64,000 nt of DNA, from positions 4,154,001 through 4,218,000 of the forward strand of contig NZ_CP109796.1 in NCBI RefSeq assembly GCF_038725785.1, written 5' to 3'. Shown in pieces: positions 8,005 to 17,100 of this stretch. The translations under genes were made by a program, and so were the position numbers. Source of the DNA: Termitidicoccus mucosus (GTDB lineage: Bacteria > Verrucomicrobiota > Verrucomicrobiia > Opitutales > Opitutaceae). The notes beneath the pieces are model-generated. The model searched no databases. It saw only the letters and a list, made by a program, of their open reading frames with translations, and was not told the DNA's origin. Position 1 is the stretch's first letter; every line of letters begins with the position of its first letter.

Positions 8005-11000
8005 TCATTCGCGCCGGCGGGTGGACAACATGCGCAGGACAAGGGCCGCCGCGGCGAGGGCGAGAAACCACCCGGACGTAGCGCCGCCGCCGCCGTTTTC
8101 CTTTTCATGGAAGGAGAGGACGGCCTCGTAGCTGGTGACCGAACCGGCGTCATTGGTGACGACGACACGGTAGGAGCCGGCGTCGCCGGGTTTGGCATAG
8201 ACGATGAAAAGCGCGTCCGTGTTGGCGCCTGCGATGTCCGCGCCGTCTTTCTGCCATTGATAGCGCAGTTCGTCGCCGGAGGCCTTGACGGTGAAGCTCG
8301 CGGTGTCGCCGGGGCGGATGGCTTGCGCGACGGGATGGCGGGTAATTCTAGGCGGGGCGAGTTCGCCGACGGTCACCGTGTAGGCGCCGCTGACCACGGT
8401 CTCGCCGGAGGTAAGCGTCAAAGCGACGGAATAGGGCCCGGCGTGGAGGGCGGACTTGGCGTCGGCGACGGAGTAGTTGATGGCGGTGGCATCCGGGATG
8501 GGGAAGTTGTCGAGGTGCCATTGATACGAGACCGGGGAGAGTCCCTGGGCATGGGCCACGAGCATGAAGCTGCCGCCATTGGGCACGGCGTTGTCGGGGC
8601 CGATGACGGAGGCGGAGCCGGACACCTGCGGCGGTGTGAGCGAGGCCGCGCCGGCGGTGTTGCCGGCGTGGACGGGGACGAGCGTGCCGACGGTTTCCGC
8701 GGTATCGAGGACATGGGAGTATGAGGGGACAAACACAATGTCCTCGCCGGGGTCGGTGGTGCCGGTGGTGTTGACATAGGTGTTGCCGATCATGCGGATC
8801 GAGCCGGCCGGCAGCTTGGCGAGAGGGTCGAGCATGTCCTGATAGAGGTTGTGCGCGGAGAGGAGTTGGGACTGGTCGCCGGCGACGGTGGCGGAGGTGT
8901 TGTTTTCGGAGAGGAGGTAGTTGGCGAACATGTGGACGTATCCGAAGCTGGATACCGGCATGCCCGCGACGCAGCCCTCGGACCAGTGGTTGTGGTGCAG
9001 GGTGACGCGGTTGAGTTTGCTTTCGTCGCCCGGCGCGCCGATGCGCATGGCGGTGCGCTGCCCGGCGAAGCCGCCGGTGTAATAGAACTCGCTCCAGGAA
9101 ACGGTGATGTTGTCCGAACCGTTGCCGATGGAGACGAGGGCGCCGTCGCAGTCGAAGAAGGTGCAATGCGTGACCAGCACGCCGGTCGCGCCGGAGAGGG
9201 CGAGGCCGTTGCCGGCGGCATTGGTGAAGTTGAGGCCGCGGAGGATGACGTTGCCGGTGCCGGCGGGGAGGGTGAGCAGGCCGGAAATCGTGGAGTCCGA
9301 GTTTTGCCCGAGAAGGGTTTTGTTGGAGGCAACGGTCACCGGACCGCCGACAGAGGAGAGGTCGAGCAGACCGGAAACAATCACGACGGCGGGCTCGGGG
9401 GACTCGACCAGCGCCTTGAAATCAGCCGCGGTGGACACCAGCACGGCCGGAGTGTCGCCGCCGCCGGTGATGCCGCTGGCGGAGCCGTTGGGAGCAGGCA
9501 GGGCAATGACGGCCAGTTCCAGACGGTCGGAGGAGAGCTCGGGCGAGAGGAGCACGCCGTCGCCGGGCATGGGGACGAGGTCGGCGCCGGTGAGATCGGT
9601 CGAGCCGAAGGTGGCGACGGTGACGCGCGAGCCGGGGGCGAGGGACAGGCCATCGCCGATGCGCAGGGCAACCGGCCCGGCTCCCTGTTTGTTCAGGGCG
9701 GCAACGGTCAGCGGCGCGGCGCCGACGACCAAACCGCCGCCATTGAGCACGACGGGGCGGTTGATGGTGCCTGAACCGCCGAGGAACGCGCCGGCGTTGA
9801 CCGTGAGCGGGTTGGTATCGGCGGCGAGGCTGCCGTTGACCGCGAGCGTGCCGTCGTTGACCGCGATGGCGCCGGTGTGGGTGTTGGCGGCGGAGAGGGT
9901 GAGGGTGCCGCCGCCGGTCTTCGTCATGGTGCCGGAGCCGCTGAGCACGCCGGCGAGAGTGATGTCGTGCGGGACGCCGGCGGCGCTGGCGGCCTTGATG
10001 GTGATGTTGCCGCTGCCGCTGGTGACGACCATCGGGACGGTGGTGGACCAAGTGGAGTCCGCGCCGAGGGTGCCGCGGGTGAGGTTGATGTTGGTGGTGA
10101 AGGCGCCGTTTTTCACGAGGCCTTGTTCGCCGAGGTAAAGGGCGGCGCTGGCGGCGTTGAGGTTGATGGTGGCGGAGCCGGCGGTGACCGTGGAGTCGTA
10201 ACCGAGGGCGATGCGGGCGGCGGTGACGGTGCCGCCGGTGATGTGAAGCTCGGCAATATTGTTGGCGTTGGAGCCGTTTTTGCGGGACATGACGATGCCG
10301 TTGACGGTGTCGGTCGAGACAAGTTCGCCGCTGGTGACGCGGATTTGGCCGCCGCGCCCGCTGCTGGCCTGCCAGCCGTTCCAAAGCGGGCCGGTGACGA
10401 TGAGCTTGCCGCCTTCGACGGAGACCGCGCCCCAAGAGTTGTTGGTGGCAACGCCAAGGGTGCCGATGGTCGCGGTGCCGCCTTTGACAATGAGGCCGTT
10501 GCCATAGCCGCCGGAACCGTCGGCGCTGCGCTGGAGCATGATTTCATCGGCTGTCATGATGCCGCCGGTGACTTGGATGCGGCCGTTGCGGTTGTTGCCG
10601 GAGGTGATGGCCTTGAAGTCGGCCCTGCCGTCGCTCACGAGAATCATGTTTTCCGAGGTGAACACCATGTTCACGCCGGCGGTTGTCGAGAACGTGCCGC
10701 CCGCAACGATGAGGCCGGAGCCGGCGGCGGGAAGGTTGAGCGGCTGGGTCATGTTGAGCGCCGCGCCGGGGCCGAGCCTGAGATAGCCTTGCTGGACACC
10801 GATCGAGCCGGAGAAGACGCCGATGTTGTTGAGTTGAAGCGTGCCCCATCCGGTTTTGAGCAGGCCGGAGCTTGAGCTGAATGGCGTGTCGATGATCACC
10901 GGGTAATTCCGGCCATTGGCGGCCTTGTGGTAGTCCTGGGTGCCGCCATCGCCCATGTTCTCGTAGGTGACTTTGACCTCGGGCGTGGCTCCGCCGAGGT

Positions 11001-12015
11001 TGGCGAGGGTAATGGAGGCGTTGGTCGAAGTGCCGGCCACGCGCCATGCGCCGGGGGAATCTTCATCGGCGTCGGCAAAGATGAGCCGGCCAAGGGTGAG
11101 CGGGGAGTCGAGGGTGACGGTGGCGGTCTCCTCGATGTCGATGCCGCTGAAATCCGCCGTCGCGCCAAGGCCGCCGGCAACGGCGCCTTGATACCACAGG
11201 CTGGCGGCGTTCCATGCACCCGCGCCGTCCTCGCCTCCCTCCCACCAGCCGCTGCCGGGGTGGCGCATGGTGAAGGTCTGGCCTCCCGTGTAGGCGGCGG
11301 TGCCGGAGTTGCCCGCGAGGTCGGTGATGCCGGTCTGGTTGGTTTTGAGATCGAGGCGGAGGGTGTTGTCGCCGCCCGCGCCGGTCACGGAAACATCGTA
11401 GGTGCTGGCGTCAACCTGCGAGAGGTTTGAGATGTCGCCGGTCACGGTGGAGTCGCCTTTCGTGAGCGTGAAGTTGTCTGTCTGCACGCCGTTTACAGGC
11501 TCGGAGAAGGTGACGCGGTAAACGAGATTCTGCTCGGCGGTGCCCGTCCTGTCGGCGGGAGAGAGGCGGCGGATGCCCGCGACGGTGGGCCGGGTCTTGT
11601 CAATCGTCACGACGAAGGGCGCGGACATGGCGCTGGGCGTGCCGCCGGTGTCGGCGGTGGCGAGGAAGGTCGGTGCCGCTGGCGGCGAGGAGGCGATAAA
11701 CCTGGACGATGTCGCCGGCACGCGCGGTCCCGGAAAACGACAGCGTCCCCGAATTGGTGATCTGGTCCGAGTCAGATGAGCCGGTGTCAGGTGTGACCAG
11801 GGTAAAGACCGGCGGCGGGATGCCCATGTCAACGCTGAGCGGAGTCGAGGCGGCGCTGGTGTTGTCCACCAAGTCGGTCGCGGTGGCGGTGAAGGTGTAT
11901 GCTGCGTCAGCAAAGGTGACGCCCGCATCGCAGACCGCATCCCAGTTGCCGTAGCCATCGGCGGTGCCGGTGGCGACGATGCCGAGGACCGCCTCCGACA
12001 CGGTGATGGTGGCAT
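8005..12015 (-). CDS. Secreted pectate lyase, 3' part (second lyase domain, autotransporter repeats, C-terminal tail); frameshifted
   Basis: This open frame becomes coding-like only below about 11690. From 12015 down to there it is an out-of-frame shadow of the upstream ORF. From about 11690 it runs: end of an Ig-like domain (SAPFVVTIDKTRPTV), bacterial Ig-like domain (VTFSEPVNGVQTDNF), autotransporter-associated beta-strand repeats (LLKTGWGTLQLNN, MTKTGGGTLTLSAANTHTG), a pectate-lyase-like right-handed beta-helix (LLGQNSDSTISG, VTHCTFFDCDGALV, VTLHHNHWSEG), two Ig-like domains (SYQWHLDN, YQWQKDGADIAG), then GGGGATSGWFLAL-hydrophobic-STRRRE. It continues the 11600-13693 gene after a frameshift. 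With the 5' part it would make a protein of about 1900 residues. As it stands the second half would not be translated in frame. Confidence 0.7.
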   Translation of the reverse strand: MPPSPCRRRSSASSPPAPPMATATGMRSAMRASPLLTQHTPSPPPRPTWWTTPAPPRLRSALTWASRRRSLPWSHLTPAHLTRTRSPIRGRCRFPGPRVPATSSRFIASSPPAAPTFLATADTGGTPSAMSAPFVVTIDKTRPTVAGIRRLSPADRTGTAEQNLVYRVTFSEPVNGVQTDNFTLTKGDSTVTGDISNLSQVDASTYDVSVTGAGGDNTLRLDLKTNQTGITDLAGNSGTAAYTGGQTFTMRHPGSGWWEGGEDGAGAWNAASLWYQGAVAGGLGATADFSGIDIEETATVTLDSPLTLGRLIFADADEDSPGAWRVAGTSTNASITLANLGGATPEVKVTYENMGDGGTQDYHKAANGRNYPVIIDTPFSSSSGLLKTGWGTLQLNNIGVFSGSIGVQQGYLRLGPGAALNMTQPLNLPAAGSGLIVAGGTFSTTAGVNMVFTSENMILVSDGRADFKAITSGNNRNGRIQVTGGIMTADEIMLQRSADGSGGYGNGLIVKGGTATIGTLGVATNNSWGAVSVEGGKLIVTGPLWNGWQASSGRGGQIRVTSGELVSTDTVNGIVMSRKNGSNANNIAELHITGGTVTAARIALGYDSTVTAGSATINLNAASAALYLGEQGLVKNGAFTTNINLTRGTLGADSTWSTTVPMVVTSGSGNITIKAASAAGVPHDITLAGVLSGSGTMTKTGGGTLTLSAANTHTGAIAVNDGTLAVNGSLAADTNPLTVNAGAFLGGSGTINRPVVLNGGGLVVGAAPLTVAALNKQGAGPVALRIGDGLSLAPGSRVTVATFGSTDLTGADLVPMPGDGVLLSPELSSDRLELAVIALPAPNGSASGITGGGDTPAVLVSTAADFKALVESPEPAVVIVSGLLDLSSVGGPVTVASNKTLLGQNSDSTISGLLTLPAGTGNVILRGLNFTNAAGNGLALSGATGVLVTHCTFFDCDGALVSIGNGSDNITVSWSEFYYTGGFAGQRTAMRIGAPGDESKLNRVTLHHNHWSEGCVAGMPVSSFGYVHMFANYLLSENNTSATVAGDQSQLLSAHNLYQDMLDPLAKLPAGSIRMIGNTYVNTTGTTDPGEDIVFVPSYSHVLDTAETVGTLVPVHAGNTAGAASLTPPQVSGSASVIGPDNAVPNGGSFMLVAHAQGLSPVSYQWHLDNFPIPDATAINYSVADAKSALHAGPYSVALTLTSGETVVSGAYTVTVGELAPPRITRHPVAQAIRPGDTASFTVKASGDELRYQWQKDGADIAGANTDALFIVYAKPGDAGSYRVVVTNDAGSVTSYEAVLSFHEKENGGGGATSGWFLALAAAALVLRMLSTRRRE

Positions 12016-13693
12016 AGGGCGCGGCGGTGCCGCTAAAGGTTTTTTCGGTGGCGGAGACGACGAAGCGGTCGATCACGGGCGCGGCATCGGCGGTGTTTTT
12101 CACGTGCACGGCGTGGGCGGCGGAGGGGAGCGAGAGGGTGTCGTCGGCGCGCCGCACGCGGGCTGTGAAGGCGTATTGGCGCTCCGTCACGCCGCTGGGC
12201 GCCAGGCTCCAGTTGCCGCCGGCGTCCGCGGTCGTCGTGCCGACGAGATCGCCGGTATCGACCCGGGACACCTCCACGGTCGCGCCCGCCGGGGCGGTGC
12301 CATGGATGGAGAGGGCGGCGCTGTTGGTGATGCTGCCGCCGGTGAGCGGGTCGGAGGCGGACACTCCCGAGGCCGGCGTGATGCCGGTGATGACGGCCTC
12401 GGGCACGCCGGAGGTGACAATGGAGTTGAGGTAGAATTCGAGGTTGGTGTAGCCGTCGGCGCGCACGGTGTTCGCGTAGGCGGTGTCCGCCGGGGAGGGG
12501 CGGCCCATCGCGCCGGCCCACCAGTCGGGGATGCCGGTGGCGTTGGTATCGGCGGGCGGGATGCCGCCGGTCATGGCGGGCTGGCCGCCGACATCGCCCT
12601 CGCGCGCGACGAGGGCGCCGAGCATGCCGTAGGAGGAGAGCTGGGCGATCATGCGGGCGTCCACGGGGTCGCGACGGTCGGAGGCGCCGGCCTTGGCCAT
12701 GACTTTTTGGAGGGCGGTCGCGGCATCGTCCGTGGTGACGGCCACGGGGGAGAGGTTGCTGCGCGAGGTCGCGAGCGCGGCGCCGGCCCTGGTGAAATCG
12801 GTGTCCGTGACAAGACGCCCGTTGAGCGAGCCGTTTTTGTCGGTGTCCGCGTAATTGCCGCTGTGATAAACGTGGTCGGTGGAGCCAAACCCGGAGATGA
12901 AGCTGCTCGATGAGCTCGGGCCGCCGATAAAATAATTGTTGATAAGGTCCTGATAGAAATGGCCCGAGGAATGCCCGCCCACGAAGCCAGAGCCGCCCCA
13001 GTTATAGACGACGTTGTTGATGTATTCGATGTCGGCCTTGGCCTTGGGGTTGCGGCTGTGGTTGTTGGCCCAAAAGGTGTGGTGGACGGTGATTTTTTTC
13101 GCCCCCTCGAAAAGCGCGCCGAGATATTGCGGGAGGATGGCCTCGCCGACGAGGCAGTATTGGAAGGTGATGTCGGTGGAGTTGCTATCGAGTTTTATAT
13201 TGTCCCAACGGCCCCAGGTCACGGAGACGTGATCGAAGATGACATTGGCCGCGCCGCCGGCGGAGAGGGCGTAGTTGCTGCTGGGCATGTCGATGGAGCC
13301 GTGGATGCGCAGGTAGCGGCAGATGACGTTATTCTTGAAGGCGACCGTGTTGCCGTAAACGGTGATGCCGTCGCCCGGCGCGGTCTGGCCGGCGATGGTG
13401 ATGTTCCCCCGTACGGTGACGGTGCTGTTGATATTGATGACGCCGCCCACGGCAAAGACGACGGTGCGGGGAGTTGACCCGGTGGTGACGGCGTCGCGGA
13501 AGGAGCCCGCGCCGGAGTCGTTCAGGTTGGTGACGATATAGATCTCGCCTCCACGCCCGCCCGTCGCGGCGGCGCCGAAACCTTCCGCGCCGGGAAACGC
13601 CGGCACGGCGCCGAGGCAGGCGAGGCTGAGTGTGCTTGATACAAGCGCGGCGGCGAGCGCACGCGTCAGTTTGTGGAAGACATGCGGGTTCAT
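11600..13693 (-). CDS. Secreted pectate lyase, 5' part (PL1-type), reading frame broken near 11680
   Basis: 697 codons. Signal peptide at 1-29 (LAAALVSSTLSLACLGAVPA). Residues 30-390 form a PL1-type pectate lyase beta-helix: FPGAEGFGAAATGGRGG at the mature start, FRDAVTTGSTPRTVVF, ITIAGQTAPGDGITV, VIFDHVSVTWGRWDN, ITVHHTFWANNHSRNP. It would cleave de-esterified homogalacturonan outside the cell or at the surface. Residues 430-665 are Ig-like modules (ITGITPASGVSASDPLTGG, APVIDRFVVSATEKTFSG). The last about 25 residues (LPRHRRHRRHAQRHV) are out-of-frame sequence: the homologous continuation (TFLATADTGG) is in another frame at about 11680. Alignment to the sister Ig modules suggests some 25 residues are also missing at the joint, so a deletion rather than a single miscalled base is likely. 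Confidence 0.8.
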   Translation of the reverse strand: MNPHVFHKLTRALAAALVSSTLSLACLGAVPAFPGAEGFGAAATGGRGGEIYIVTNLNDSGAGSFRDAVTTGSTPRTVVFAVGGVININSTVTVRGNITIAGQTAPGDGITVYGNTVAFKNNVICRYLRIHGSIDMPSSNYALSAGGAANVIFDHVSVTWGRWDNIKLDSNSTDITFQYCLVGEAILPQYLGALFEGAKKITVHHTFWANNHSRNPKAKADIEYINNVVYNWGGSGFVGGHSSGHFYQDLINNYFIGGPSSSSSFISGFGSTDHVYHSGNYADTDKNGSLNGRLVTDTDFTRAGAALATSRSNLSPVAVTTDDAATALQKVMAKAGASDRRDPVDARMIAQLSSYGMLGALVAREGDVGGQPAMTGGIPPADTNATGIPDWWAGAMGRPSPADTAYANTVRADGYTNLEFYLNSIVTSGVPEAVITGITPASGVSASDPLTGGSITNSAALSIHGTAPAGATVEVSRVDTGDLVGTTTADAGGNWSLAPSGVTERQYAFTARVRRADDTLSLPSAAHAVHVKNTADAAPVIDRFVVSATEKTFSGTAAPYATITVSEAVLGIVATGTADGYGNWDAVCDAGVTFADAAYTFTATATDLVDNTSAASTPLSVDMGIPPPVFTLVTPDTGSSDSDQITNSGTLSFSGTARAGDIVQVYRLLAASGTDLPRHRRHRRHAQRHVRALRRDD

Positions 13694-13844
13694 ATAAAAA
13701 CTTTTATTATTCGGGCATGCCTCCTGTTCAGAACGCGGGGCGAAAAACAGGGCGGCAGGGGAATGGTGTGGCTGGAAAATAGAGATAAAGGGCGACGGGT
13801 GCCGGGGAGGTTTCCACTACAATTCGACTCACACCGACAAACAA

Positions 13845-13860
13845 CCGGTATATATACCGG
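13845..13860. promoter_or_regulatory. Perfect palindrome upstream of the pectate lyase gene, candidate operator
   Basis: CCGGTATATATACCGG is a perfect 16-base palindrome about 150 bases upstream of the lyase start, in an AT-richer stretch. A regulator binding site is inferred from symmetry and position only. Confidence 0.4.
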
Positions 13861-13922
13861 ACAGTCCGTGTGCGAACACGGCGACGGTGATTTCGAAAAC
13901 CGGCGGCATGTGATGCGCCGGT

Positions 13923-13960
13923 ATGACAAAGCCGGGGTCATGCGGCCCCGGCTTTGTCAT
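13923..13960. terminator. Long perfect hairpin between two lyase genes
   Basis: ATGACAAAGCCGGGG and its complement enclose a short loop. The stem is long and GC-rich but lacks a T-run. It lies downstream of the rhamnogalacturonan lyase and upstream of the pectate lyase promoter region, so termination or mRNA protection is plausible. Confidence 0.45.
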
Positions 13961-13990
13961 ATATCATGATTGCGCGGCGTGCCGCGAATC

Positions 13991-14131
13991 ATGCCAATTC
14001 CGAACGAATTCACTCTTTTGGAGGGCCGAGCTCCTGCGAGGCCGTCGCGGAAAAACGTCACGTATAACCGCGACGGCCTCGCAGGAGCTCGGCCCTCCAG
14101 CAAAAAGGGTGATTTTTGGGGGAAATGGTAT
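13991..14131. repeat. MITE-like palindromic element, core type C (copy C1)
   Basis: The core arms GGAGGGCCGAGCTCCTGCGA (from about 14020) and complement (to about 14099) flank a short loop. The outer ends are ATGCCAATTCCGAACGAATT on the left and the complement of ATACCATTTCCCCCAAAAAT on the right. The right end matches the left end of element B1 although the core differs. It lies 9 bases beyond the stop of the rhamnogalacturonan lyase. Confidence 0.8.
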
Positions 14132-14140
14132 CAGGCGGCT

Positions 14141-17100
14141 CTATAAATGGCGGCGTCCGGCCAGGCCGCGCAGGGCGAGGAGCGCGGCGGAGAGGGCGAG
14201 GAGCCACCAAGTGGGGGCGCCGCCACCGCCGCCGCTTGGTTTTTCCTCAAGGGAGAGGCGGGCCTCGTAGCTGGTGGCCGCGCCGTGGTCGTTGCTCACG
14301 ATGACGCGGTAAACACCGGCATCGGACGATTTCGCATAGACGACGAAGAGCGCGTCGGAGGTGGCGCCGGCGATGTCCACGCCGTCCTTCTGCCATTGGT
14401 AGCGCAGGCCGTTGCCGGTCGCGTTGACGCTGAAGCTCGCGGTGCCGCCGGGCTGGATGGATTGCGCGACGGGGTGGCGCGTGATGCGCGGCGGGGAGAC
14501 ATCGGCCGCGGTGATTTTCGCGGATTCAAAGGCGTCCACGGCGTTTTGCAACATGCGCAGGGCGGTAGCCGTCTCGGTCTGCGTGACGCCGGTTTTGCCC
14601 GCCACGGCCTTGACGGTGCCGATGACCGCGTCAAGCGCGTCCACGGCGGCCTGCGGATACTGGCCCTCGGCAGTGCCGACAACGGCGTCGGCCAAGAGCG
14701 CGTCGGCGTCGGCGATCCCGGCGTTCAACGCCGAGAAGTCCACGACCAATGCCGCCGTCTCGAAGGCCTCCACGGCGGTTTGCAGCGTGTCGAGCGCGGC
14801 GGTGATGGCGGCTTGCGTGGGGGCGGGCGCGGCGGCGGCGTTGAGCGCGGCGTCGATGGCGTCGGCGAGCGCGTCAATGTCGGCCTGCGCGTGCTGGCCG
14901 TGGCCGGAACCGGCGGAGGCGCGGGCGTGGAGCGAGGCGGCGCCGGCGATGGCGGTTTGCAGCGCGGAGAAGTCCACGGTCACGCGCGCCGCCGCGAACG
15001 CGGCCCCGGCGTTTTGCAGCGCGCCAAGGGCGGTGTTGACCCCGACTGGCGTGATCCCGGCCTGGCCGGAAACGGCTTGCGCGGTGTCGCGAGCGTCGGC
15101 GAACACGTCGATGGCGGCCTGCGGATGCCCGCCCTGCCCGACTGGCAGCAGCGCGCGGCAGCGTCGCGTCCGCAGACAGCCGCCGTGAACGCCGTCATCA
15201 CAGCGGGCTATGGTGACGGCAAGCGTGACGACGACCGCTTCCGCATCGGCAATGGCGGTGGCGAGCGAGTCAATGTCGGTCTGCGAATGCTGCCCATGAC
15301 CCTCGCCGGCAAGGGCGCCGGAATGCAGCGCGCCGGCTTCGCCGATGGCGTCGAGCAGGGCGGTGAAATCGACGGAAATCACGGCGTCCTCGAACGCTTC
15401 CATCGCGTTTTGCAGCGCGGTGAGCGCCACGTCCAGTTCAGCCTGGGTGACGTGCTGTTTGGTGCGGACGGAGGTTACGGTGCTGATGGCCGTGTCCAGT
15501 GTGTCGAGGGCGCTTTGCGGGTATTGCCCGTCGCCGGGGCCGACGCTGGCGGCGGCGAGGAGGGCGTTTGCGTCGTCGAGCATCTCGTCGAGCGCGGTGA
15601 AGTCCACTGCGATTCGCGAATCGGCGGCGGTGTCGGTGGCGGCTTGCAGGGAGGCGAGCAGGGCGGGGGTGTCCCCGCCTTGCTGCGCGGTGACTATGGC
15701 GGCGGTGAGGGCGTCGATGACGGCTTGCGGATACTGGCCATCGCCGTTGCCGATGGAGATGTCGGCGAGAAACGTCTGGGCTGCAGCGATGGCGGCGGTG
15801 AGCGCGTCGGCGGGAGTGCGGACAACCAGCTCAAGCCTGGCTGAGACCACCTGCACGGCGGCGACGTCGGACAAGCGTGCGAAGTCGGCGTCTGCGAGGG
15901 TGGTGGCGCCGATGGTGGCCAGCGTGTAGGTGCCGGCGGTGGCGGGGAGGCCACCCGCGACGGTTACGTTGATGCGGCCGGCGCCAGTCTTGGCGAGCGT
16001 TTGCCCGATGGCGAGGGCGGGGGGCGCGGACGTATCGAGGACGAGGGTGGCGCCAGCATGGAGGATGACGGGGCGGTTGATGGTGCCGCTGCCGGAAAGG
16101 GTCGCGCCACTGGCGACGGTAACGGCGGCGGTGGCGGCGGCGAGGGAGCCGTTCACGTTGAGCGCGCCCTCGCTGACGGCGACCGGGCCGGTGAAGGTGT
16201 TCGCGGCGGCGAGCGCGAGCGTGCCGGAGCCGGCCTTGGTGAAGCCGCCGGCGCCGGAGAGGACGCCGTTGAGGGTGATGTTACGGGCGGCGCCGGCCTC
16301 GTCGTCGGCGCGCAGTTCGATGTCGCCGGACAGCGTCATGGGCACGCTGGAGCTCCAAGTGGCTTTCGCGCCGAGCACGCCGCTGGTGAAATTGACGGAC
16401 GTGACAAGGGCCGCGCCCCCGTTTTTCACGATGCCGCCGGAGCCGAGGAAGAGCGTGCCGCCGTCGATGTTCACGAACGTGGTGCCCGAGGTGACGCTGG
16501 CCGAGGCGCCGAGGGTGATTTTCTCGACCTGGCTCACGCCGCCGAGGAAGTTGAGGTAGGAGGTGTTGCCGGCGGAGGCGCCCGGCCTCGCGTTCATCAC
16601 GATGCCGGAGGCGGTGTTGGTGGAGACGAATCTGCCGCCGGTCACGCGGAGGGCGCCGCCGCGGTTGGAGTTGGTGTTGAGATTGGCGATGGTGAGCACG
16701 CCGCTCACGGTGAGCTGTCCGCCCTCGACGGACATCAGGGCGTTGGAGGCCCCGGTGCCCAAGCTTACCGCGCCGCTCACCGTCGTGGTGCCGCCGGTGA
16801 TCACGATGCCCCGGTCGAAGTTGGTGATATTGCCGTCAGTGCTGCGCTGTATGGTGATGGATGACAGCGACACGAGGCCGCCTTCAAAGCGGACGGCGAG
16901 GCCGTTGCCGTTGTTGTCCGACGTGAACGCGCCGCTGCTGAGGGTGCCGGACTTGACCGTGAATCTTGGCGTCGCGCCAGTGATGCTTACCGAGGAGGGT
17001 CTGGCATAGCCGCCATCAAGGACGAACGCCTTTTCGGTTTGCACGGTGAGGGTGCCGAGCGAGCCGTAGTAGCCGCCGGTGGTGACGGCGAGGGTGCCGG

